A DNA stretch of 64,000 bases from Deltaproteobacteria bacterium (GCA_019162745.1 JAFLLC010000029.1:124001-188000); one strand, 5' to 3'. Shown: positions 34,975-43,826, counted from the stretch's first letter. Program-made: numbers and translations. Notes: generated by a model from the sequence alone, not told the origin.

Positions 34975-35008
34975 AACCACAGAGCTCACCAAGGCCCTGT
35001 GGTTTTTT
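34975..35008 (+). terminator. intrinsic terminator after histidine kinase
   Basis: AACCACAG pairs with CTGTGGTT across a 14-base loop and is followed by TTTT. A similar ACCACA-stem terminator lies after the next gene. Confidence 0.75.
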
Positions 35009-35036
35009 ATTTCTCAGCGAGGAGCACCCAACCAGC

Positions 35037-36674
35037 ATGATTGCAGCATCAAATATCACCCTTTCCTACGGTAAACGAGTACTTTTCAAAGATGTTAATA
35101 TCAAATTCACCCCCGGCAACTGCTATGGTTTGATCGGCGCAAACGGGTCGGGGAAGTCGACCTTTCTCAAGATTCTTGCCGGTGAGATTGAGGCGGACAA
35201 GGGGGAAGTCGTTGTCGGTCCCCGGGAGCGAATAGCCGTTCTCCGTCAGGACCAGTTTGCCTTCGATGATGAAACCGTTTTCAACACGGTGATCATGGGG
35301 CACAAGCGGCTGTACGATGTCATGATCGCGCGTGAAGCTATTTATGCCAAGGCTGAATTCAGTGAAGAGGACGGTGTGCGTTCCGCCGAACTTGAGAGTG
35401 ATTTCGCGGAAATGAACGGCTACGAAGTTGAATCCGAGGCAGCCGTGCTTCTGAACGGCCTGGGGATATCCGAAGAGCTGCGAACAAAGCAGATGAAGGA
35501 ACTTGAGGCGGGTGACAAGGTGCGCGTACTGCTGGCGCAGGCCCTGTTCGGCAATCCGGATGTGCTGCTGCTGGACGAACCGACCAACAACCTTGACCTG
35601 AAATCCATAAACTGGCTGGAAGAGTTTCTGTTCCGCTTTCCCAATACTGTCATCGTTGTGTCGCATGACCGTCACTTTTTGAACCAGGTCTGTACGCATA
35701 CCGCCGATATCGATTTCGGGCGGATTCAAATTTATGTCGGCAATTATGATTTCTGGTATCAGGCTGCCCAGCTGAACTTAAAGCAGAAGCAGAACGAAAA
35801 CCGCAAAGTATCCGAAAGAGCTGATGAACTTAAAGCTTTTATCCAGCGCTTCAGCTCCAATGCCTCCAAGGCAAAGCAGGCAACTTCGCGCCGGAAACTG
35901 CTCGACAAACTTACCGTTGAGGATATGCCGATCTCATCCCGTAAATATCCGCATGTGGTTTTCAAACCGGAGCGCCCCTGCGGCGATATTATTCTGGAAA
36001 TTGAAGGATTGACCAAAGAGATAGACGGGGTCAAGGTGCTGAATAATTTTGACCTGATTGTGCGCAAGGGGGACAAGATTGCTTTTGTCGGAGCAAACTC
36101 CCTTGCGAGAACGACACTTTTCCAGATTCTGGCCGGTGAGCTGAAACCGGACAGCGGCACCTACCGCTGGGGCATCACTATTTCCAGTGCCTATTTCCCC
36201 AAAGAAAACAGCCAGTACTTTGAACGAGAAATGACCCTTATTGAGTGGCTGGGGCAGTATTCACCCCCGACTGAGGGTGAGACCTTTGCCCGCGGGTTCC
36301 TCGGCAGGATGCTGTTCTCCGGCGAAGAAGCCATGAAGAAAACAACGGTTCTCTCCGGCGGCGAAAAAGTCCGCTGTATGTTGTCGCGCATGATGCTGAC
36401 CGCCGCCAATGTGATTGTTCTGGATGAACCGACCAACCACCTCGATCTGGAATCGATTACCGCGCTTAATGAGGGACTGATCGCGTTTAGCGAGGTAGTA
36501 CTGTTTGCTTCTCACGACCATGAATTTGTCTCAACCATTGCCAACCGGATTATTGAGATCACGCCGGGTGGCGTTATTGACCGGACTATGGGTTTTGAAG
36601 AATATCTTGAGAGCGAAGATGTCAATCGTGAGCGTGATGAACTGTATCACGGTCACGCCGATCTGACTCTTTAA
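35037..36674 (+). CDS. ABC-F ATPase, YbiT-like, with degenerate second Walker A
   Basis: A 545-residue soluble protein with two ABC domains and no membrane part, of the ABC-F group that acts on ribosomes. Domain 1 is intact: GANGSGKST, then VLRQDQFAFDDETVFNTVIM as in E. coli YbiT, then LLLDEPTNNLDL. The interdomain linker is helical and basic. In domain 2 the Walker A reads GANSLARTT, lacking both the Gly and the Lys of GxGKT; the signature LSGGEKVR and VLDEPTNHLDL remain. ATP binding by site 2 may therefore be changed. It lies between two terminators as a single gene. Confidence 0.92.
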   Translation: MIAASNITLSYGKRVLFKDVNIKFTPGNCYGLIGANGSGKSTFLKILAGEIEADKGEVVVGPRERIAVLRQDQFAFDDETVFNTVIMGHKRLYDVMIAREAIYAKAEFSEEDGVRSAELESDFAEMNGYEVESEAAVLLNGLGISEELRTKQMKELEAGDKVRVLLAQALFGNPDVLLLDEPTNNLDLKSINWLEEFLFRFPNTVIVVSHDRHFLNQVCTHTADIDFGRIQIYVGNYDFWYQAAQLNLKQKQNENRKVSERADELKAFIQRFSSNASKAKQATSRRKLLDKLTVEDMPISSRKYPHVVFKPERPCGDIILEIEGLTKEIDGVKVLNNFDLIVRKGDKIAFVGANSLARTTLFQILAGELKPDSGTYRWGITISSAYFPKENSQYFEREMTLIEWLGQYSPPTEGETFARGFLGRMLFSGEEAMKKTTVLSGGEKVRCMLSRMMLTAANVIVLDEPTNHLDLESITALNEGLIAFSEVVLFASHDHEFVSTIANRIIEITPGGVIDRTMGFEEYLESEDVNRERDELYHGHADLTL

Positions 36675-36698
36675 TCTGAAATATGCTTTCAGTAATAG

Positions 36699-36727
36699 AC
36701 CACAGGGATATCTCCTTGTGGTTTTTT
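36699..36727 (+). terminator. intrinsic terminator after the YbiT-like gene
   Basis: ACCACAGGG pairs with CCTTGTGGT (one wobble) and is followed by TTTTT. Confidence 0.8.
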
Positions 36728-36743
36728 ACACAACGGAGAGGTC

Positions 36744-37181
36744 ATGATATCACCTTCAACTCTCACTGTTACCTGGCTGAAGCCCGACATTGAAGAGGAA
36801 CGCTGGGAGTATTTTAATCATCCGGCCAAACAGGAGTGGTATAGATCCCATGCGGTCACCTGGGAGCAGATTGTTTCCGCTTTTGACGGTGGGAGGTTGG
36901 TTCCTTATCCTCGAGCCTATACAATCGGTGAAATTCCGGTTACGCTTTCATATCACAGCTATGAAGAGTATCTGGTCTACCTTGCCCGGGCGAAGCGGGG
37001 CTACCGGAAAAATTATTCCCGGATGGAGGATGCGTTGCAGAGTGCCGGTTCGCTGGCTCTCAAGGCACCGATAATTCTCTGCAGCGGCGGGGAGGGAATC
37101 CTCTTCTCCGGTTACCGGAGGCTCTGTCTCGGGTGGAATTACGGTATGACCCCTTATGCGTGGTTTGTTCGGCTTGGATAG
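36744..37181 (+). CDS. hypothetical protein, possibly ParB/sulfiredoxin-like C-terminus
   Basis: A 145-residue soluble protein rich in Tyr and Trp. I do not recognise it with confidence. The C-terminal segment (APIILCSGGEGILFSGYRRL then GMTPYAWFVRL) resembles the G.HR-type strand-turn-helix seen in ParB-like and related domains, but this is weak. ACGGAGAGG precedes the ATG. It sits alone between two ABC-F genes on the same strand. Confidence 0.6.
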   Translation: MISPSTLTVTWLKPDIEEERWEYFNHPAKQEWYRSHAVTWEQIVSAFDGGRLVPYPRAYTIGEIPVTLSYHSYEEYLVYLARAKRGYRKNYSRMEDALQSAGSLALKAPIILCSGGEGILFSGYRRLCLGWNYGMTPYAWFVRLG

Positions 37182-37223
37182 CTTAGATGTTTTTTATTTA
37201 TATTAATCAGGGAGTTTTACGAG

Positions 37224-38858
37224 ATGGTTCAGTTGACAAATATATACAAACAGCACGGCTCACAGATTCTGTTTCGCGACGCGAGCTGTCAAATACTCCC
37301 CGGAACGCATACCGGACTGGTCGGTCCTAACGGCGCCGGGAAAACGACGGTATTTCGTCTCATAGCCGGAGAGGAAGAGCCGGATGCAGGTGAGGTGATC
37401 CTGCCCAAAAACAAAACGATCGGCTATTTTTCCCAGGAAGTCGGAGAAATGTCAGGGCGGTCGGCACTTGAGGAGGTTATGGCGACCTGCGGCTCAACCG
37501 TGCGTCTGGCGGCAGAGATGAAGGAGATGGAGGCGGCAATGTGCGAGCCGCAGTCCGATGATGCAATGGCTGCCCTGCTGGAACGTTATGGCACCGCTGT
37601 TGAAGAGTTTGAGCATATGGAGGGGTATGATCTTGATTCGCGCGCCCAGGCTGTACTAACCGGCCTCGGGATCGGCCCTGACCGCTACAATCATCCGGTT
37701 GAGTCGTTTAGCGGCGGTTGGAAGATGCGCATCGCCCTGGCCAGTATCCTGACCTTCAAGCCGGATGTACTGCTGCTTGATGAACCTACCAACCACCTTG
37801 ATGTCGAATCGATTGTCTGGCTGGAGGAGTGGCTTTCCAGTGAATTCAAAGGGGCGCTCCTGATGACCAGCCATGATCGTGATTTTATGAACCGGGTTGT
37901 TACCAGGGTTATTGAGGTGGCCAATACGGCTGTCACGACCTATGGCGGAAATTATGATTTCTACGAACGTGAACGGGACATCCGCCTCGAACAGCTGATC
38001 GCTTCACACAAGCGTCAGCAGGATATGCTGGCCAAGGAAGAAGAGTTTATCGCCCGCTTCGCCGCCCGCGCTTCCCATGCCGCCCAAGTGCAATCCCGGG
38101 TCAAAAAACTGGAAAAAATTGAGCGGATCGAGATCCCGGCCGAAGAGAGAACAGTACGTTTCGGTTTTGCCGAACCACCTCGGAGCGGCGATGATGTGGC
38201 CGCTTTTGAAGGTCTCGGCAAGGTCTGGCTGACGCCTGACGGGGAGGAAAAACCGGTTTTCCACGGCGTGACCGGCATGGTGAAGCGTCTGAACAAGATC
38301 GCCGTCGTCGGTGTGAATGGCGCCGGTAAATCGACCTTACTCAAGATCATGGCGGGACAGATCGAAGCAACCGTTGGCAGCATGACAATCGGCGCCAATG
38401 TCGAGATCGGCTATTTCAGCCAGCACGCCATGGAACTGCTGGATCCCAGGAAGACCATCTTTGAAACCATGCAGGATTATATGCCGCTCGCCACCATCGG
38501 ACAGATACGCAACCTGCTTGGCGCATTCCTCTTTTCGGGTGACTCCGTAGAAAAACGTATCGAAAACCTCTCGGGCGGCGAGAAGAGCAGGGTGGTGCTG
38601 GCTACTATTCTGGCCCGTCCGGTCAATTTTCTGGTTCTTGACGAACCGACGAACCACTTGGATATCCGCTCCCGCGAGATGCTCCTTGAAACCCTCAAAA
38701 ACTTCGGCGGGACGATCGTGCTGGTCAGTCACGACCGGCATTTCCTCCGTTTGCTGGTTGATCGGGTTTTTGAGGTTGATCATGGCGAGATGCTGGTGTA
38801 TGAAGGGAACTATGATTATTACCTGTCGAAGAGTCACCATACGGCAGGCTGCAGGTAA
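37224..38858 (+). CDS. ABC-F family ATPase
   Basis: A 544-residue ABC-F protein with both ATP sites intact: GPNGAGKTT and GVNGAGKST, signatures FSGGWKMR and LSGGEKSR, and Walker B LLLDEPTNHLDV and LVLDEPTNHLDI. The linker between domains (about 235-300) is helical and charged, as in ribosome-acting ABC-F proteins. It differs clearly from the upstream YbiT-like paralogue. GGGAG precedes the ATG. Confidence 0.93.
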   Translation: MVQLTNIYKQHGSQILFRDASCQILPGTHTGLVGPNGAGKTTVFRLIAGEEEPDAGEVILPKNKTIGYFSQEVGEMSGRSALEEVMATCGSTVRLAAEMKEMEAAMCEPQSDDAMAALLERYGTAVEEFEHMEGYDLDSRAQAVLTGLGIGPDRYNHPVESFSGGWKMRIALASILTFKPDVLLLDEPTNHLDVESIVWLEEWLSSEFKGALLMTSHDRDFMNRVVTRVIEVANTAVTTYGGNYDFYERERDIRLEQLIASHKRQQDMLAKEEEFIARFAARASHAAQVQSRVKKLEKIERIEIPAEERTVRFGFAEPPRSGDDVAAFEGLGKVWLTPDGEEKPVFHGVTGMVKRLNKIAVVGVNGAGKSTLLKIMAGQIEATVGSMTIGANVEIGYFSQHAMELLDPRKTIFETMQDYMPLATIGQIRNLLGAFLFSGDSVEKRIENLSGGEKSRVVLATILARPVNFLVLDEPTNHLDIRSREMLLETLKNFGGTIVLVSHDRHFLRLLVDRVFEVDHGEMLVYEGNYDYYLSKSHHTAGCR

Positions 38859-38913
38859 AACTATGCAATAAATACTACACCAACTGGATTTGGAAATAAA
38901 AGGAGAAATGAAC

Positions 38914-39090
38914 ATGGCCAAGCCGAATTATTCTTTTGAAAAGCGCAAGAAAGAGCTGGATCGTCAGAAGAAGAAGGATGAAAAGAAGGCGCGCAAGGGT
39001 GAACAAAATGCAGACGGGACCGAAGTCACTGAAGGTGCTGAAGTAACGGAAAGCACTGAAGAGGCGGAAAAAGCTCCCGAGGAAGCGTAA
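38914..39090 (+). CDS. small highly charged protein
   Basis: A 58-residue protein with a very basic N-terminal half (YSFEKRKKELDRQKKKDEKK) and an acidic C-terminal half with imperfect repeats (EVTEGAEVTESTEEAEK). ATG 38914 lies 8 bases after AGGAG; the ORF-track start at 38890 lacks this. Similar short proteins starting MAKPNYSFEKR occur in Proteobacteria as far as I recall, with unknown function. It is followed by a strong terminator. Confidence 0.7.
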   Translation: MAKPNYSFEKRKKELDRQKKKDEKKARKGEQNADGTEVTEGAEVTESTEEAEKAPEEA

Positions 39091-39141
39091 ATTAAAACTG
39101 CCATGTAATATCTTTTGTCCGGCATTGTATCGTTATTAATA

Positions 39142-39185
39142 CAGCAAAGCCCTTTCTTTTCTAAAGAAAGGGCTTTGCTGTTTCT
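39142..39185 (+). terminator. strong bidirectional terminator between convergent genes
   Basis: An 18-base-pair perfect stem (CAGCAAAGCCCTTTCTTT and its complement) with a 3-base loop lies between the small charged gene and the helicase gene. On the minus strand it falls just after the helicase stop codon. Confidence 0.9.
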
Positions 39186-40572
39186 ACAGCGATTCGGCGG
39201 CCTTGATAACTGTCTGGTCACCGGCAGATTTTGGTTTTCTGCTGCGTCGGCGTGGTTTCTTTTTGACTTCTCCTTCGGTCGGTAGAACCGCTGCTGCCGG
39301 TTTGGCAACCACCGCAGTTGCCTTTTTAAGCGGACGCGCTGCAGGGCGCCCGCCCTTATCATTGCCCCGGCCGGCACCAGGTTTGTCCCGTTTCAGATCC
39401 TGAACCCTTTTTGGCCGCGGTGTCCGCACATAATCGAGCACATACAGACTATCATCAGCCCACTCGGTGGGAATTTTGGTTTTAATATAACCTTCAATCG
39501 CTTCCAGAAAAAATGCGCCATCCTCATCGACCAGGGAAATCGCCTTACCTTCGGCTCCGGCACGCGCGGTCCGCCCGATGCGGTGGACATAATCCTCGCA
39601 ATCCTGGGGTAAGTCATAATTGATGACATGGGAGACACCGTCAATGTGCAGGCCTCGTGATGCAACATCGGTTGCAATCAGAATCGGGAGCGTGCCGTCT
39701 TTGAAGTTGTCGAGGATTTTCATTCGCCTGCGCTGGTCAACGTCACCTGAAATGACTTTGCAGGGGAAATTATTCGCATTCAAGAGGTTATGCAGATGCT
39801 CCGCCTCCCGTTTGGTGTTCATGAATATCATGGTGCGTTCCATGCAGTCACGCCGCAGAATCCCGAGCAGTAGTGAAAATTTCTCTTTGCGGGAGCAGTG
39901 GAACAGGAGTTGCTCCACACGTTCGGCGGTCATTGTTTCCGGGGTTACCGAAACCCTGGTCGGTGAATTCATGAACTCGTAAGCTAGCTCCATGACCCGG
40001 GGGTTGAGAGTCGCTGAAAACATCATGTTCTGTCGTTTTTCAAATGGCGGTAGTTTACGGAGGATAAAACGGAGATCGGCAATGAATCCGAGATCAAACA
40101 TACGGTCAGCCTCGTCAATTACCAGCACCTCAATATCTTTCAGGCTGTAGATCTTCTGCTTGAGGTAATCGATCAAACGTCCCGGAGTTCCAACGATAAT
40201 ATCGGCGCCGTCCAGCAGGGCGTTCTTCTGTTTCATATAATCAACACCGCCATAAATAGCCTGAACGGCGAAACCGCAGTGGACTCCAAGTTGTTTTGCA
40301 TCCGCTTCGATCTGAATAACAAGTTCGCGGGTTGGCGCCAGAATCAAGGCTCGTGGTCTGCCGACAGGATGGTCATTTGCCAGCAGTCGGGTGAAAAGTG
40401 AAATCAGAAAGGCGGCTGTTTTGCCGGTTCCGGTTTGTGCCTGACCGGCGATGTCAATCCCCTTTAGTGTCGTTGGCAGGGTTTGTTCCTGAATCGGGGT
40501 ACAGATGCTAAAACCGGTCTCGGCAATGCCGCGAAGCACCTGTTCGGGAATCGGAAGTTCGTCAAATCGCAT
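39184..40572 (-). CDS. DEAD-box RNA helicase (RhlB/RhlE type)
   Basis: A 462-residue ATP-dependent RNA helicase. Motifs in order: Q motif CTPIQEQTLP, I AQTGTGKT, Ia PTRELVIQ, GG/TPGR, II DEAD, III SAT, V DVASRGLHI and VI HRIGRTARAG. The tail after residue 375 is basic and Ala/Pro/Lys-rich (VKKKPRRRSRKPK), likely for RNA or degradosome contacts. The start at 40572 has AAGGA 7 bases upstream; the ORF track is extended by 26 codons. Confidence 0.93.
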   Translation of the reverse strand: MRFDELPIPEQVLRGIAETGFSICTPIQEQTLPTTLKGIDIAGQAQTGTGKTAAFLISLFTRLLANDHPVGRPRALILAPTRELVIQIEADAKQLGVHCGFAVQAIYGGVDYMKQKNALLDGADIIVGTPGRLIDYLKQKIYSLKDIEVLVIDEADRMFDLGFIADLRFILRKLPPFEKRQNMMFSATLNPRVMELAYEFMNSPTRVSVTPETMTAERVEQLLFHCSRKEKFSLLLGILRRDCMERTMIFMNTKREAEHLHNLLNANNFPCKVISGDVDQRRRMKILDNFKDGTLPILIATDVASRGLHIDGVSHVINYDLPQDCEDYVHRIGRTARAGAEGKAISLVDEDGAFFLEAIEGYIKTKIPTEWADDSLYVLDYVRTPRPKRVQDLKRDKPGAGRGNDKGGRPAARPLKKATAVVAKPAAAVLPTEGEVKKKPRRRSRKPKSAGDQTVIKAAESL

Positions 40573-40694
40573 ATTATTTCCTTTATTTTGCATCTTATTA
40601 TAACAATTTATCACCATATACCGTGCTGACACGTCTGGCAATGTAAACATGAAGCAGTCTCACTCATAAACAGCCATAAACCCTTGCCAGAAAT

Positions 40695-40727
40695 GCTTTG
40701 ACAAAGCGGAAGCCATTCAATTACTAT
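40695..40727 (+). promoter_or_regulatory. candidate ispB promoter with palindrome over the -35 box
   Basis: TTGACA (40698-40703) and TACTAT (40722-40727) are 18 bases apart. The -35 box lies in a perfect 6-1-6 inverted repeat, GCTTTG-A-CAAAGC (40695-40707), the same geometry as at the ParA-like gene but a different sequence. Confidence 0.45.
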
Positions 40728-40758
40728 GGCACGAATTTACCTATAAGGATGTAATCTC

Positions 40759-41727
40759 ATGCAGGCAGCACTTGCCATTATCGGCGAAGATCTAAAACTG
40801 GTTGAACAGCAGTTCCGTAAAGATCTGCAATCTGATGTGCCACTTATTCGGAAAGTCGGGGAGTACGTTCTCTCCAGCGGCGGCAAGCGTGTCCGCCCGG
40901 CACTGCTGCTGTTGGCCGCCCGCTTGAGTGACTATGCTGGTGACAAGGCTGTGCCGCTGGCAAGTGTAATTGAGTTCATTCATACGGCCACCCTGCTGCA
41001 TGACGACGTTGTCGACAGTGCTACGCTGCGTCGTGGTCTCGCTTCAGCCAATACTCTCTGGGGTAATGAAGCCTCGGTACTTGTTGGTGATTTTCTGTTT
41101 TCAAAATCATTTTCTCTCATGGTAAATGTTGGCAGTCTTGATATACTGCGGGTCCTTTCCGATGCGACGACGGTGATCGCAGAGGGCGAGGTCATGCAGC
41201 TGCTCTGCACGGGTGAACTGGATCTGACTGAGGAGCGATACATTAAAGTCGTCCGCTCCAAAACAGCTATTCTGATGTCTGCTGCCTGTGAAGCGGGGGC
41301 TATTCTCGGCGCGGCAGTCCCGAATCAACAGCAGGCTTTGGCCGATTTCGGCATGGATCTCGGCATCGCATTCCAATTGATGGATGATATACTTGATTAT
41401 ACAGCCACCGAGGAAGAGTTCGGCAAGTGCATCGGGCATGATCTTGAAGAGGGAAAGATTACGCTGCCGCTGATCCATACTCTTAAACAGTGCAGCGATT
41501 CTGAGCATGCGGTGATTGCTGCAGTTGTTGAAAAGGATGAAATGTCGCTGGATGACTTTCGTGCTGTTTCCGGCATTGTTAAGCAGTACGGCGGTATTGC
41601 CTATACAGTTGAGGCTGCCCACTCTTACATAAACCGCTGCAAGGGCCATCTGGATCTGTTTTCGCCATCACCGGTGCGCGATGCTCTGCTCAGTCTGTCT
41701 GAATATATTGTAACGCGCAGCAAATAA
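40759..41727 (+). CDS. ispB: polyprenyl diphosphate synthase
   Basis: A 322-residue trans-prenyltransferase that makes the long isoprenoid side chain of menaquinone. The first Asp-rich motif LLHDDVVD (near 80) and the second FQLMDDILDY (near 210), together with GGKRVRPALLLL, are complete. Chain length cannot be judged surely; octaprenyl-type fits the length. It is divergent from the helicase. Confidence 0.92.
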   Translation: MQAALAIIGEDLKLVEQQFRKDLQSDVPLIRKVGEYVLSSGGKRVRPALLLLAARLSDYAGDKAVPLASVIEFIHTATLLHDDVVDSATLRRGLASANTLWGNEASVLVGDFLFSKSFSLMVNVGSLDILRVLSDATTVIAEGEVMQLLCTGELDLTEERYIKVVRSKTAILMSAACEAGAILGAAVPNQQQALADFGMDLGIAFQLMDDILDYTATEEEFGKCIGHDLEEGKITLPLIHTLKQCSDSEHAVIAAVVEKDEMSLDDFRAVSGIVKQYGGIAYTVEAAHSYINRCKGHLDLFSPSPVRDALLSLSEYIVTRSK

Positions 41728-41742
41728 CCATCCCCCTCGACC

Positions 41743-41763
41743 CCTCCTTGAAATGGAAGGAGG
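41743..41763 (+). terminator. short hairpin after ispB, doubtful terminator
   Basis: CCTCCTT pairs with AAGGAGG across a 7-base loop, with only a short T-run (TTCTT) after it. It could also be a structure masking the next gene's leader. Confidence 0.35.
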
Positions 41764-41788
41764 AAGTTCTTAAATTACCGGAGGTTTC

Positions 41789-42328
41789 ATGCATCGGATT
41801 ATTTTCCTTTTTATAGCTTGTCTGTTCCTGTCTCTGAACGCCTGTTCCAAAACAGATTCGCCCAATTCGCCCAATTTGCCCAAAATGGGCGCAGTTGCAA
41901 AAGAAAAGAGTCCTGCGCCGGATGTTTCTGTCATATCGCTTGCCAATGGGAGTAATCTGAAGTTATCAGATCTTAAAGGCAAAGTTGTGTTGCTTAATTT
42001 CTGGGCGACCTGGTGCCCCCCCTGCCGTGAAGAGATCCCCTCCATGATGAAGCTGAACACCTTTATGACCGGTAAACCGTTTCAGATGGTGGCGATTTCG
42101 GTTGATGAAGGGGGCAAGCCGGCTATTGAATCGTACTTCAAGGAGTCCGGTTTTTCGCTTCCTACCTACCTTGATGAAAGTGGCGCTTCAGCCAAATCCT
42201 ATGGTGTTACCGGGATTCCTGAATCATTTATTATCGACAAACAGGGTGTAATAGTCAAAAAAGTCATAGGCGGATTCGCCTGGGATTCCCCTGAAACTGT
42301 CTCATTTATTGAATCGTTGATGAAATAG
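41789..42328 (+). CDS. TlpA/ResA-like thiol-disulfide lipoprotein
   Basis: A 179-residue exported thioredoxin-fold protein. A lipoprotein signal ends at LNAC (Cys near 17), and a short Asn/Ser/Pro-rich linker (SPNSPNLP) follows. The thioredoxin domain has active site WATWCPPCREE and the cis-Pro region VTGIPESFI. It should keep apocytochrome haem-binding cysteines reduced, powered by CcdA encoded 8 bases downstream. GGAGG precedes the ATG. Confidence 0.9.
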   Translation: MHRIIFLFIACLFLSLNACSKTDSPNSPNLPKMGAVAKEKSPAPDVSVISLANGSNLKLSDLKGKVVLLNFWATWCPPCREEIPSMMKLNTFMTGKPFQMVAISVDEGGKPAIESYFKESGFSLPTYLDESGASAKSYGVTGIPESFIIDKQGVIVKKVIGGFAWDSPETVSFIESLMK

Positions 42329-42336
42329 GGAGCCCC

Positions 42337-43068
42337 ATGAGTGGTCATGAAGTAACCTATATAGGGGCCTTTATTGCCGGCCTTCTGTCGTTTCTCTCGC
42401 CCTGTGTGTTTCCGCTGATACCTTCCTATATTATGTATATCACCGGCATTTCTTATGCGGATATGCAGGAAGAGCACCCTTCGCACATCATCCGTCAAAA
42501 AGCGATTCTTCACTCATTGTGTTTTATCTGCGGCTTTACAGCGGTGTTCGTCCTGCTGGGCGCCTCTGCAACATATATCGGATCATTCCTCTCTGCGAAC
42601 GCCATCATCATCAGAAAAGTCGGCGGTGTGCTTCTGGTACTGCTCGGCCTTCATGTCACCGGCCTCATTCCCCTCAAGTTTCTGCTGGGTGAAAAAAGGG
42701 TTAACATCAAGCATAAGCCAGCCGGTTACGCCGGAAGTTTTCTTGTCGGCCTTGCGTTCGCCGCCGGTTGGACCCCTTGTATAGGGCCGATACTCGCCGC
42801 GATACTGGCAGTTGCTGCAACCGAGGAGAGCGTGTATCAGGGGATTTTGCTCCTGTTGCTATACTCTATGGGTTTGGGCGTGCCTTTCTTCCTTTCGGCG
42901 CTTGCCATGAACAGATTTATGGCTGTATTCAACCGCTTTAAAAAGTTTATTCACGTATTTGAAATCATTACCGGAATTCTTCTGATGGTGGTCGGTGTGC
43001 TGATCTACACCAACTGGCTTTCACGTCTTTCCGGTTATGTGACGTATTTTTACAAGGGATTTGAGTGA
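42337..43068 (+). CDS. ccdA: cytochrome c biogenesis protein CcdA
   Basis: A 243-residue six-span membrane thiol carrier that moves electrons from cytoplasmic thioredoxin to periplasmic TlpA-like proteins. The two redox Cys are in LSFLSPCVFPLIPSY (helix 1) and AGWTPCIGPILAA (helix 4). GGGAG precedes the ATG. It forms an operon with the TlpA-like gene before it and overlaps the VOC gene by 4 bases. Geobacter needs much cytochrome c, so this pair fits. Confidence 0.93.
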   Translation: MSGHEVTYIGAFIAGLLSFLSPCVFPLIPSYIMYITGISYADMQEEHPSHIIRQKAILHSLCFICGFTAVFVLLGASATYIGSFLSANAIIIRKVGGVLLVLLGLHVTGLIPLKFLLGEKRVNIKHKPAGYAGSFLVGLAFAAGWTPCIGPILAAILAVAATEESVYQGILLLLLYSMGLGVPFFLSALAMNRFMAVFNRFKKFIHVFEIITGILLMVVGVLIYTNWLSRLSGYVTYFYKGFE

Positions 43069-43496
43069 AGGCCCACCGCGCTCCACATTCAATTCAGCTG
43101 GCTGTCTCGCAACTTGTAGTAACTGAAGCTTTTTATGCCGGTATTTTGGAACTGCCGGTACGGCGTTCATTTACCTCGAAAGGTGCGCCGGATCATCTGG
43201 TCATCGATATGGATGGCATGGCGATTGTTTTTGTGGAGGAGGCTGATGTTATCAAGGCCCACCCGGTGCTTGAATCTCGTTTCAGCATGTTTCCGCGCGG
43301 CATAGGTGTCACGCTCCATTTTGAAGTCGTCGATATAGAGGATATTCGTGACGCTATCATGGAGGAAGGGCTTGAGGTTCTCTACCCGCTGGAAATCAGA
43401 CCATATGGCGTCAAGGAGATGTGGTGCTTCGATCCGGACGGTTATCTGATCGTCCTTGACGAATCGATACCGGTACAAAATAAGGTTGGGCTGTAG
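43065..43496 (+). CDS. VOC (glyoxalase/bleomycin-resistance fold) protein
   Basis: A 143-residue protein with two beta-alpha-beta-beta-beta units. Visible elements are HSIQLAVSQLVVTEAFYAGIL at the start, LHFEVVDIEDIRDAI in the middle and MWCFDPDGYLIVLDES at the end. Metal ligands of the family (His, Glu) are possible at the start of unit 1 and near the end. The GTG start overlaps the ccdA stop. The substrate is unknown. Confidence 0.83.
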   Translation: MKAHRAPHSIQLAVSQLVVTEAFYAGILELPVRRSFTSKGAPDHLVIDMDGMAIVFVEEADVIKAHPVLESRFSMFPRGIGVTLHFEVVDIEDIRDAIMEEGLEVLYPLEIRPYGVKEMWCFDPDGYLIVLDESIPVQNKVGL

Positions 43497-43514
43497 CTCA
43501 GCCTTTTGTTTTTG
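43482..43514 (+). terminator. terminator whose loop contains the VOC stop codon
   Basis: AAGGTTGGGC pairs with GCTCAGCCTT (two wobbles) around a TGTA loop and is followed by TTGTTTTT. The left arm is coding, and the TAG stop begins in the loop. Confidence 0.75.
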
Positions 43515-43556
43515 GCAAATGATTACGTAATTCCAGATAAAAGTCGGGACTAAACT

Positions 43557-43826
43557 ATGAGTGAAATGATTTTTCTGCTGCTGCTTTTCGGTCTTCCGGC
43601 CGCCATAGGATTCAAATATGCGCTATCCAGAGGGAAAAATCCCTTGCTGTGGGGGTTGTTGTCCGGGGTCTTTCCGTTTTTTCTGGTGGTTCTCCATTTC
43701 CATAAACCGACCCATGAAATACGCGGGCATTTCCGGAAGTGCACCACATGCGGCAGGACTTTTCCTTGGAAAGATTCTGTCTGCAAATACTGCGGTACAG
43801 CTATTGCCGATTCGGAAACAATTTAA
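43557..43826 (+). CDS. small membrane protein with zinc-ribbon tail
   Basis: An 89-residue protein with two hydrophobic segments (about 4-19 and 30-48) and a C-terminal zinc ribbon, CTTCGRTFPWKDSVCKYCG. The Cys spacing (CxxC then CxxC) is complete. Function unknown; such proteins often act as membrane-linked adaptors. The start has only a weak ribosome-binding site. Confidence 0.68.
   Translation: MSEMIFLLLLFGLPAAIGFKYALSRGKNPLLWGLLSGVFPFFLVVLHFHKPTHEIRGHFRKCTTCGRTFPWKDSVCKYCGTAIADSETI

Noticed and set aside
38890-38913. Longer start for the small charged protein
   Set aside because: The internal ATG at 38914 has correct spacing from AGGAG; the upstream ATG does not.
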